DNA of 64,000 bases from Shiraia sp. slf14 (lineage: Eukaryota > Ascomycota > Dothideomycetes > Pleosporales > Shiraiaceae). The DNA lies in the NCBI GenBank assembly GCA_000498155.1, contig AXZN01000026.1:434001-498000 (forward strand). Reading direction: 5' to 3'. The position numbers and the translations under genes were made by a program. Under the pieces are notes generated by a model. That model was given only the letters and a program-made list of their open reading frames with translations, had not been told where the DNA came from and did not search any database. This document shows, in pieces, positions 12,157-21,293 of the stretch. Within the stretch, counting starts at the first letter, position 1; the number at the start of each line of letters is the position of its first letter.

Positions 12157-12495
12157 ATGCGCGTTGCAACACAGATTACAACCATTGTAGGGCTTCTCAG
12201 CTCCTCTGTTTACGCCGCCTGTCCGTGCCAGACTAGTGGAGCGTACAAAGTTACGAATCCAGGGCTTTACTGCGGATTCTGCTTCCAGGTGTTGGTGCCC
12301 AGCAACGATCATGCGTATGAGTGTAGTACGAGTGGTGCATGCCACGACTATGGCAAGAGCAGCAAGTGCACTGGTAGCAATCCGTATCCAAGGGATGCGT
12401 ATCATTGCGGAGGGCGCGATGCGTGGAAGCGTGATCCAGAGGCTGAGCCTGAAGCCGAACCTGAAGCTGTTGCTGAGATCGAATTCACTGCCTAA
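12157..12495 (+). CDS. Small secreted 8-cysteine protein with acidic dipeptide tail
   Basis: An intronless ORF of 112 residues. The first ~20 residues form a hydrophobic signal peptide ending near V-Y-A-A. The mature part has eight cysteines (C-P-C, C-G-F-C, then four single Cys) within about 65 residues, so up to four disulfides. The tail starts after a basic K-R pair and runs as D-P, E-A, E-P, E-A, E-P, E-A, V-A dipeptides, ending in a short E-I-E-F-T-A. That is the shape of a Kex2 site followed by X-Pro/X-Ala dipeptidyl-aminopeptidase spacers. It is not a hydrophobin because there is no Cys-Cys doublet. I do not recognise the family; candidate effector or processed secreted peptide is inference from size, Cys content and signal peptide. 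A TATA box sits at 12072. Confidence 0.75.
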   Translation: MRVATQITTIVGLLSSSVYAACPCQTSGAYKVTNPGLYCGFCFQVLVPSNDHAYECSTSGACHDYGKSSKCTGSNPYPRDAYHCGGRDAWKRDPEAEPEAEPEAVAEIEFTA

Positions 12496-15361
12496 ATGTA
12501 TGGTCTTCGTCCGTTGCAGTGAGATGGTTGACAACTGACATCGAACTAGAACAAGCGCTGGTTAAATTCAACTATTTCGAGAAGTTACAATGCATCCGGG
12601 GAGGGGAGGGGGGTATGAAGGATGGTCAAGCTGCGCAGGCCGGCGTGGTGTAGCGTTAGTCCAATATGAAATAACACGGGGCCAAGGCCAACTTCTCTTC
12701 AACGTGGAACTCAAAACTTGCTTGTGACTTCATATTGACCTGAGGGCAAGTTTAATAACATCTTGGATTATTTCTTCAACCATTTATGTTGATTAGGAAG
12801 ATTCGGGGCGTGATGGTTGCTTGTAATTTTGTGTTGGATCATCAACTTCAAATCCTGTGACAAGATTTTATTTTATTTCATTATGTTAGAAGTAACGAGA
12901 ATGCGAATCACTGAGTTCAATGTGCGCAATGTTGAACTCACCGTTATTTTCTACCGCCTAGTATATAGCCCGTGAAGCAGGTGATTACTTGGAAAAGGGG
13001 CATCGCATATGACGAACAAATCTCCTCAGCCACTGATTACGACATCCATTAAAATTGATAACCCTCCTTTAGGCTCCATGGAAGCATCGAGGCTAATTCA
13101 AAGCAACCACTCTGTTCAAAGAGTTAAGTCTAGGCTGCGGGAGAAGAGAGCAGTGGCGCGATGGCAAAAGAGAACCACGGTCCAGGCGTGTTTCTATATG
13201 TCGCAAACGATGATCCCAAATGCGTGATCTTATCTCTGTCGATCGAGATCAGTGAGCTGAACCTGCCTTGTGGTTGCATGATGTGGACAGGTGATCTGTT
13301 CCTTGCAATTAAGGTGATGTAGGAAGAACAATTGTGGTGGCGCGTGGGAGAAGAGGAGCAGGTATGCTGAGGCGCTCTCAACCTATCGTACTGTGACGCG
13401 CGTTCTGCGTACTAGTCTACAACCCGAGAGTACACATTTTCAGTAATATGGCATTGATTCTTCGCGATATCTGGCTATCTTCCTGTAATACTTCTTCGAA
13501 TGAAATGTCAGTAGTAGCCAGTCAATATAGGTTTCGTGCGATCTGCGAGCTTCTGACTTGATGGTAGAGAAACTCCCATCATTGCAAAGAAAAGGTAGAC
13601 CAGAGTAGACCAGCTGTATCCAACAAGATCGAACCCGTAATGCTGGTCATTTTCATCGAGTCACTGGCTGTGCGGTATGTTTCTACTTCAGCAGTTTAGC
13701 GCAAGGGGCCAATGTACTCTTCCTACGAGTAAATGGAACTGTTATCAGATTGAGTTCGTAACCGGACCGGATCGGCAGTGGCAACGAGGTTATTGCATGC
13801 TCTGTCACACGAAGTATTCCCCAAAAAGTAACCGCGACTAGACTGTATATTGGAGCTAGTATCGCTCTAGACCTCACGGTATGTGCCGAACTTGATCTGC
13901 CCTTGCAAGAATCTAAACTTCTCAGCCCTATGTCCATGCCATCGGGAGAGCTTGAGAACTAGAGATGAGCGGCAGTGCTGCATGCAGGGACTAACGAAAT
14001 TGCCTCTTTGGACGTCCAAATAGGTGTATGGATGCGGAAGTATTAAGCGGACTAAGAAATGATTTGATCGAAGGGACAAGGGAATATGATCACTCATTCG
14101 AATCAGACCTGATGCTACAAAAGCAATTCTGATGGTTTCGGCGTCCACGGAATGCCAGCGACGGCACAGTCCATTACATGTTATTGATATGGCGTAAAGG
14201 CGTCCGGGTCGTCGGTGAACTGCCTCTTTGTTGTGGATTGATGATGGGAAAAGGAATATATCAAACTTTTACTGGCACGTACTGCAGTAAACCTCGAATT
14301 GGAGACTTCAATACCACAGAATGACTGAAGTATTGATAGATTCTCAGTTGAATTTTCAGGTGCGATCGTGTCCACAGTATCAGATGGCGAATGAATTGTA
14401 ATACTTTTAGTGAGCGTCCATCAACCAAGGGCCCGCGTATCTGGTTGAGAGTTGATGATCCCGATTCTGGGGAAGAGGTTATGGGAAGACTAGTGTAGCG
14501 TCTCCTGATCCTCGGTTGGTTGCACGATTCTGCCATGTGCTGACAGGCTAAGCTTCACCATTGGTTCGCCCAGCACACTAACGCAAACTAACCGAACATG
14601 CTTGATGTCGCAATTGCATGGCACAATTGCGTTTTGCATTTACAATTCTGCTTCTCCGCCAGGTCTTCGAGTAGGAAGACGATTTCGATGTCTACAACAT
14701 GCTCGAAATATAAAATAGATGAATGGCATGAACTTGAGCGAACACGATGTAATTTTTATCCGTCTACCATCGCACGTTGAGTGCATCGCGACACTACACA
14801 ACGTACGTGAAGTCGAACCAACCAGTAACCCCAGACACCCCACGCCAGCTCCGAACATGCGCCCGCACCAAGAGATATAACCTAAGCCCAGACTGCCAGA
14901 CGCCTTGTCGGTCGGGCCGTCGCCCATCTGTCTTGTTCCAGCCAGCACGTCATGAATGGGCGCATTTCTGTCATCTCTGCTCCAATGACATGATTGAACA
15001 GAATGGTTTCCTTTTGATTTCTTCCTCTGCCAAGTACACCGTGCCGTGTTGAATTCCGCCGAGTTCTTAGTCCTATACCTACCGTGGCGCTTGCGGCTGT
15101 AGCTCCGACCTGAATCTGGAACCTTGCATCTTTAGATGGTGTTGATGTAGTCGTCGCCTACTCCCCACGCCTCCCGTCTGGCACATCATCTCATATAAGA
15201 GCCTGCTGGTCTCACTAAACCAAGGTCTTGGAAAAGTACCCAAGGATTGCTTCGTTGTCATTTCCTCGGTCCTTTACAAAGTTAATTAGCTGGACAAGAC
15301 TTGTGGCACCCTCTATCCTCTCATCGACACGAAAATCTTCACACGTGTGAATCTTGCCGTC
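12496..15361. other. Gene-poor stretch before the sulfate permease
   Basis: About 2.9 kb with no ORF that looks like protein. The open frames are short, unrelated and lack codon structure. No repeats or transposon motifs are recognised. The last ~300 bp should be the sulfate permease promoter; it includes an ATGACATGAT near 14985, close (9 of 10) to the Cys3-type consensus ATGRYRYCAT as I remember it, and a palindromic E-box at 15338. Confidence 0.45.
15338..15351 (+). promoter_or_regulatory. 14-bp perfect palindrome with CACGTG core
   Basis: TTCACACGTGTGAA reads the same on both strands and ends 10 bp before the sulfate permease ATG. CACGTG is the core of bHLH (Cbf1-type) sites, and Cbf1 with Met4-type bZIP factors controls sulfur genes in yeast. 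The position inside the 5' leader is unusual for an activator site, so the role is a guess. Confidence 0.4.
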
Positions 15362-17848
15362 ATGGCAGCAGCTGGGCGCACCGCGGCGAAGGTGCTTGGT
15401 ATCAAACTTGATTACCGCAAAGAGGAGCCTGTATCTGGCGCGGCATCTATCTCTTCGGTAGAGACTTGTATGTACTACTACTTTGCGGCACGAATCATAT
15501 TGACTAGGAACCAGATGTCGAACACGAACCCACCGCAGCAGAGTACCTCTCCAAATTCAAACCCTCAGCAAGTGCGATCCAGCGTTATTTCAAGAGTCTT
15601 TTTCCCTTCTGGAACTGGATCTTCCATTACAATCTGACATGGCTTTTCGGCGATGTTATCGCCGGTGTCACTGTCGGCTTTGTGGTCATTCCACAGGGCA
15701 TGGCTTACGCACTTCTTGCAAAATTGCCTGCTGAATATGGTCTTTACACAAGCTTTGTTGGCTTCATCCTGTACTGGGCTTTCGCTACTTCCAAGGACAT
15801 CACCATTGGTACCGTCGCAGTAATGAGCACGATCGTTGGTAATATCGTCATCAAGATCCAAAGCCAGCCCAAGCATAAACACCTTCAGGCACCGGACATC
15901 GCTCGTGCTCTCAGCGTTATCGCTGGAGCGGTTTTGCTCTTTATTGGTCTCACTCGCCTCGGTCGTATCGTCGAACTTATCCCCTTGGTCGCCATTACCT
16001 CCTTTATGACTGGTGCAGCGCTCAGCATTGGCGTTGGCCAAGTTCCTTCCCTGATGGGTATTTCTGGTATCAACAGCCGTGGCCCTACTTATCAAGTCAT
16101 AATCGATACCCTGAAAGGACTTCCTCGAACTAAACTGGATGCTGCTATGGGCCTATCAGCTTTGTTCTTACTGTATGCCATCCGAATGTTCTGTTCCTGG
16201 ATGACCAAGAAACAACCATCCAAGAAGAAGTTCTGGTTCTTTGTGAGTTCTTTTCACTAACATGACGCAATCATCGATTATTAACGTTCACCAGGTCAGT
16301 ACTTTGCGCATGGCATTTGTCATCTTGCTCTATATTTTGATCAGCTGGCTCGTCAACCGCAACATCTCGGCTCTGAAAGGAGCAAAACCCAACATGAACA
16401 AGGCCAAATTCAAGATTCTCGGCAAAGTCCCCCGTGGTTTCCAGCACGCTGGTGCTCCTAAGATGGATAACGAAATCTTGACTGCCATCGCGCCCGACCT
16501 ACCTGTCACCATTATTGTGTTGATTCTGGAACACATTGCCATCTCTAAATCCTTCGGTCGTATCAACAACTACGTCATTAACCCTTCACAGGAGTTGGTT
16601 GCAGTTGGCTTCACCAATCTAATTGGACCATTTTTGGGCGCTTATCCTGCTACAGGCTCCTTCTCGCGTACTGCTATCAAATCTAAGGCTGGTGTAAGGA
16701 CACCCCTTGCCGGTATTTTCACTGCCGTTATCGTCCTTCTGGCCCTGTACGCTTTGACTGCAGTCTTCTTCTACATTCCTATGGCCACTCTCGCAGCCAT
16801 CATCATTCATGCCGTCGGAGATCTGATCACACCTCCCAATGTGGTGTTCCAATTCTGGGAAACCAGCCCTCTAGAAGTTGTCATCTTCTTCGCTGGTGTA
16901 TTGGTTACGGTATTTACCAACATCGAGAATGGCATCTATGTCACCATTGCTGCCTCGTTTGCCTTACTCCTTTGGCGCCAACTCTTCACCCATGGTGCCT
17001 TGCTTGGAAAAGTCAAGATTTATCGGGCTACCCCTGACTCTATTGCACAAAAGGCCAACGGCGCGGCACCAACTGCTGACCGTAACGCTCGTGAAGCATA
17101 TATTCCCCTGAGCCGAAAGGATGGCTCAAATCCCAACGTTGACATCGAATCTCCATACCCTGGTATCTTGATCTTCCGTTTCACGGAGGGTTTTACCTAC
17201 CTTAATCAGCAGGGTTATATGGATGAGCTTGTCGAGTACGCACAAACTATCGCCCGCCCCACTACGCTCGATCGTCATACTAGGCTTGGTGACCGTCCAT
17301 GGAACGATCCCGGCCCACGCCGTGGCCAGCAGGTTGATGTAGATGACAACCGCCCCATTCTCCGCGCCGTCATCCTGGATTTCAGCGCTGTCAACAACGT
17401 CGACGTCACCTCTATTCAAGGTCTCATTGACGTTCGTGCCCAACTAGATCGCTATGCTGCACCTGAGAGCGTCGAATGGCATTTCGCTTCCATCAACAGC
17501 CGCTGGACGAAACGAGCGCTGACAACCGCTGGTTTTGGGTACATTGACCGCGAACGCTTTGCTGCGCGCGCGCACTGGAACCCAGTGTACAGCTATGCGC
17601 CGCTCGATACCCCAGAACCAAAGTTGGGTGATGCAGAGGCTCAAAATGAGATTCAATCTGCACAAAATGGTCTACCAGCTGGTAAAGTGACGATGGTCCA
17701 CGGCCAAAACCGTCCCTTCTTCCACATCGATGTGCCGGCGGCTGTTGAGGCTGCTATCGCGGGCGTAAACTCCAAGCTTGCGCATGTGAGCACTGGAAGC
17801 TCGCAAGAACATGTCATTTCCACTGAGATTGAGGCGAAGCATGCTTAG
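15362..17848 (+). CDS. Sulfate permease (SulP family, SUL1/SutB-like)
   Basis: Three exons (15362-15467, 15515-16242, 16295-17848) give 795 residues, the usual length for fungal sulfate permeases. The first acceptor was placed at 15514 because it restores Y-V-E-H-E-P-T; the nearer TAG acceptor would create a stop. The membrane part starts with the SulP signature region (G-V-T-V-G-F-V-V-I-P-Q-G-M-A-Y-A-L-L-A) and continues through about a dozen hydrophobic segments. The C-terminus carries a STAS domain, with I-L-D-F-S-A-V-N-N-V-D followed by helix S-I-Q-G-L. Known role: proton-coupled sulfate uptake at the plasma membrane, normally induced by sulfur limitation. A palindromic CACGTG element lies just upstream. 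High confidence in family; SUL/SutB subtype by overall likeness. Confidence 0.95.
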
Positions 17849-18533
17849 TGTATTGTTGCTCTTTGATGTTGTTTGTCGTATACCCTTGGTGAAAACACCA
17901 TTGCTTAGGCGTCACATAGGTTTAATTAATTGGAGTACATCTTTCCCACAGCCATGGTTCTATATGATTGATTGTGAATTCTCATGTACTGTGAAGATCT
18001 ATAAATACACCAACTGAAAGGTCTCGAAGTGCGTACATATACCTGGCGGAGCTGAGTTAAACGAAACAAACTCATGACAGTAAAGGTTGATTTATTCATG
18101 GGCAACCTGTCTCCGATGCATCAACACGGCCTTTCTATTCAAGGTAGTTGAAAGCCTCCACGTGACCATACGCGTGACAGATCTAATACAGTTCCAAGAC
18201 ATTTCCAAAGTTCAAGATTATCAAGGTATTTGACCGAGAGAAGCATGCAGCGTTTTCCAAGATTGACGATACGTCTAGGCGATGATCCCCAAGCTGCCCA
18301 GATATAGCCAAGCGTGAATTGCGTCGTGGGCCAGCACGTGGCCAGATCTTCGCTAAACCGATCTGTTGGGATCCCACGTGATAACCTGAACATTCAGCTC
18401 ATGATTGCAACATTGTTAAATGATCACACACGCACAAGGAATTCCATGATTTTTTCCAATATTGTTTGCGGTGGTACCAAGAGTTCCATTTTCAAGCAGC
18501 GAGGTCTGTACCACATCGTTCTCGACTTCCACC
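17849..18533. other. Intergenic
   Basis: Holds the 3' UTR of the sulfate permease and the promoter of the F-box gene, both on the plus strand. No gene-like ORF is seen on either strand. Confidence 0.5.
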
Positions 18534-20015
18534 ATGGGCCAACTGAACCAGCTCCCTGACGATATACTGATCTTGATCTTCTCCTCGTGCCACATCGACA
18601 CCCTTTTTGCATCGCAACTGACCTGCACTCGTTTTTCTAATGTCATACGATCCTACATAAAGACCATAGCACCAAATTCCGCTCGCGTCACATATCCCCA
18701 TTGCGACATTTTGCTCAAGCCACCCGAAGAGGGGTATTCTCTGCTGTGGCTTCGTAGTCGCATTCCCGCACAACTTGCAAGCATCGCCTTGGATAAGGAC
18801 AAATTGCGTCGTTATGTATATATACATTCTGGGTTTCCTTATGGTATACCCAGCGAAAGTGATTGCGACGAAGCGAATCGTTGGCGCGCAAGAATTGCTA
18901 ATGGGTGGCGAATCATAAGATCATTGTATCTGATCTCTAAAGAAGTGTATGAAAAGCCAGAAGAGGAGCTTAAACGGCCCAATGCACTTAGAAGAGCTAG
19001 CAGCGGTGTGCGTAGCAGTCGAATATGGCAGACCATGTCTTGCCCATACGCAGGTTGTGCTGAACACGGTGTGAAGCACATCTTTGCTTCAAAGCACCGC
19101 AGAAGCTCTGCATCCAGCACAGATGAAATTACGGAAGGCGATACAATCACGGTCACTAGACGAAGAGAGTCAATCATTCTAGAAAAGCGGCTCGCGTTCA
19201 TCGAGCGCTTGTCTGATCAAGACCTTCTCAGCTACACTTACCTCTGGCGGCTGCTCTCGCGGATCTTTCGCCCCTACCGACGTCCTGAAGAGACAGTCTG
19301 GAGTGCCATTCAGGGATGGAACTCCAAATCGGAAATCCCCTTACCCTCTTGGTCTTCCATCACAAGTGACATTGCCCAAGGATGCTCATGGCTCATCTGG
19401 TACACTCTCCACATCGGCCCCTCCCCATTTATCCAACAATGGTCTGTTAACTCAGCATACCATACACCATCCTCACCTAACCTTCTGCGCAACATGATCT
19501 GGAAGGCCTGGTCTTCTAGGACCCCACACCAAATAGAAGTTGAAAGAGAGTACATAAGCAAATTTGAATTCGCACTGCGGAAGCGCTGCTTATCCAGTGA
19601 ACGCCTCAAACGCCTCGAAGCTGAGATTAATCGCGGTCGCAACATCCGTACGATAACTTTGGATTGTATACCATGGGTGTACGATCTGCATCCTTCAGTT
19701 ATGCGACTCCAATCTGACTTTCCTTGGTATAAGGATGGGCAATGGATATGGATGGACGGTGATTGGTATTTACAGACGTGCCCTGGGACTATGTGGAGTC
19801 AGCCTGGCATGTTGAAAGCGAGTTTGATCAATATCCGAGATGGAAGACGGCCTTCTGGCGGAATGAGTCTGGCAAGCGATGAAGATGGCGTTGTAAAGTT
19901 TGATAAGGACAAAGGCCCTCTTGAGGATGTTCCTTATTTGGTCTACTTAGGTGTGGAAGATGCGAGCCATGTGTGGGCTTCAAGTGAGGGTGATGCTCCC
20001 GAGTTGGCTTTTTGA
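18534..20015 (+). CDS. F-box protein
   Basis: A single exon of 493 residues. The start at 18534 is chosen over an upstream in-frame extension because that extension has no ATG, and CCACCATGG matches the Kozak context well. The N-terminus is an F-box: Q-L-P-D-D-I-L-I-L-I-F followed by T-L-F-A-S-Q-L-T-C-T-R-F at residues 5-40. The rest is a long, aromatic-rich region with no repeats I can name. Known role of F-boxes: they bind Skp1 in SCF ubiquitin ligases and recruit substrates through the C-terminal part; the substrate here is unknown. Such large F-box proteins are common lineage-specific genes in Pezizomycotina. Confidence 0.85.
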   Translation: MGQLNQLPDDILILIFSSCHIDTLFASQLTCTRFSNVIRSYIKTIAPNSARVTYPHCDILLKPPEEGYSLLWLRSRIPAQLASIALDKDKLRRYVYIHSGFPYGIPSESDCDEANRWRARIANGWRIIRSLYLISKEVYEKPEEELKRPNALRRASSGVRSSRIWQTMSCPYAGCAEHGVKHIFASKHRRSSASSTDEITEGDTITVTRRRESIILEKRLAFIERLSDQDLLSYTYLWRLLSRIFRPYRRPEETVWSAIQGWNSKSEIPLPSWSSITSDIAQGCSWLIWYTLHIGPSPFIQQWSVNSAYHTPSSPNLLRNMIWKAWSSRTPHQIEVEREYISKFEFALRKRCLSSERLKRLEAEINRGRNIRTITLDCIPWVYDLHPSVMRLQSDFPWYKDGQWIWMDGDWYLQTCPGTMWSQPGMLKASLINIRDGRRPSGGMSLASDEDGVVKFDKDKGPLEDVPYLVYLGVEDASHVWASSEGDAPELAF

Positions 20016-20375
20016 GGACTACACACTCACCACTTGAGCATTGGTCTGCAAGTCGGTATTGGAAGCATTCACATGTCACTCAAATGCACAATGTTCATTC
20101 AAGTGACGATTTGGCTTCGGGACAATCGCGTAGTGTTGTCATTTATTGCTTTGATCGAGCTACACAATGGCATCACTTCACAATGTTTCCGCCCTACTCA
20201 GCCTAAATAGAAAGATTTTGAATTTTCCCTTTCGATCAACAAGTTACCAGGCGCTTTCAAATTTGGTCTTCACGCAGCCTCCACGTCACTTGTTCATATT
20301 GATCCTGGTGATCAATTCAAGCCCACGAAGGAAGGAAACCAAAATTGAAGGCGCTTAGGAACACCAAACTTCGCC
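20016..20375. other. Intergenic
   Basis: About 360 bp between two plus-strand genes; nothing recognisable beyond presumed 3' UTR and promoter. Confidence 0.5.
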
Positions 20376-21293
20376 ATGTCTTTCTCACCTGGATCATTCG
20401 CCAAAGTCGAGGCAATGATTTTGCCAGGCGAGGACTTTGTCGTTAGCGTGAATGACAGCAAAGAACAAATCTCAGTCGAACAAGCCGCTGGCCAGGAGAC
20501 GATGTCCTCTATGGATGAGCTAGTCGATGGTTCATGGGAAGTCGAAGAACCTCTACAAGAAAATGCTAATACATCTCATACTATGCAGACCGCATTGGCA
20601 AACAACGAAGAGGCTTCAATCCAAGGCGCTGGCACCTTCTTCAATGCTTCAGAGCAGCAGTTCACAAACTATACTGCATTGGAGCACCTAATGAATGCTC
20701 CTAGTAACATGTCTCACCATGTTCACACGGATTGTTCCACGGATGCAAATGTCGAGAATGATGTTGATGACTCGACAACCCAGCCCCTTGAGCTCTCGTA
20801 TCACAATTTCGGTAGTCCCCAGTATGCTGAGGACAGTGCGCCAGCTCGCAATCCCAGCCATCCCCATAGCAACAACATCGAGAACACTCCAAGCACTGAT
20901 GATGCAGATCATAGCTGCGATGGTTCTGGCTCCAATACTCAGGAGGCTGGAAACACGGTTGTCGGCGAACTCGCTGATTCTCACGGCTCACCTTCGGACA
21001 TTGCAGACGAGCAAGCACAACGCGCATCCGACTTCTCTTCCCAGCCATGCATTAGCCCTCGTGTATCGCGATCAATGAACGAGTTGAATTCTTTTTACTC
21101 ATATCGTCCTAACAAAGCACGCCGTCGCGATGCACTAACAGTCAAGACGCAGCTTGACGACATTGAAGAGCTGTCCGAAAACGAGGACCACTTTGTCCCG
21201 CCTTCGCCCTGCTCAGAATCATCCAGCGAATTCTCTGGGTTGCGGGGTTTCGTGCAAGCCCTTCCAGTCCGTCGTGCAGACTTCCTCGACTAG
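20376..21293 (+). CDS. Acidic, disordered hypothetical protein
   Basis: A 305-residue single-exon ORF rich in Ser, Asp, Glu, Asn and Gln and poor in hydrophobics, so probably disordered. No domain, signal peptide or membrane segment is seen. A basic patch (R-P-N-K-A-R-R-R) and an acidic stretch (D-D-I-E-E-L-S-E-N-E-D) near the C-terminus could be a nuclear signal and an interaction segment, but that is speculation. The reading frame ends at 21293. In another frame directly downstream there is an acidic continuation (D-D-D-D-K-T-V-L-P...), so the C-terminal end could be mis-modelled by an unseen intron or a frameshift. I do not recognise a family. Confidence 0.6.
   Translation: MSFSPGSFAKVEAMILPGEDFVVSVNDSKEQISVEQAAGQETMSSMDELVDGSWEVEEPLQENANTSHTMQTALANNEEASIQGAGTFFNASEQQFTNYTALEHLMNAPSNMSHHVHTDCSTDANVENDVDDSTTQPLELSYHNFGSPQYAEDSAPARNPSHPHSNNIENTPSTDDADHSCDGSGSNTQEAGNTVVGELADSHGSPSDIADEQAQRASDFSSQPCISPRVSRSMNELNSFYSYRPNKARRRDALTVKTQLDDIEELSENEDHFVPPSPCSESSSEFSGLRGFVQALPVRRADFLD

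Noticed and set aside
12157..12495. 8-Cys secreted protein as a hydrophobin
   Set aside because: Hydrophobins need the C-CC-C-C-CC-C pattern; this protein has no Cys-Cys doublet.
15468..15505. Sulfate permease acceptor at the nearer CTAG
   Set aside because: It creates an in-frame stop at the junction; the CCAG acceptor nine bases later restores the conserved sequence.
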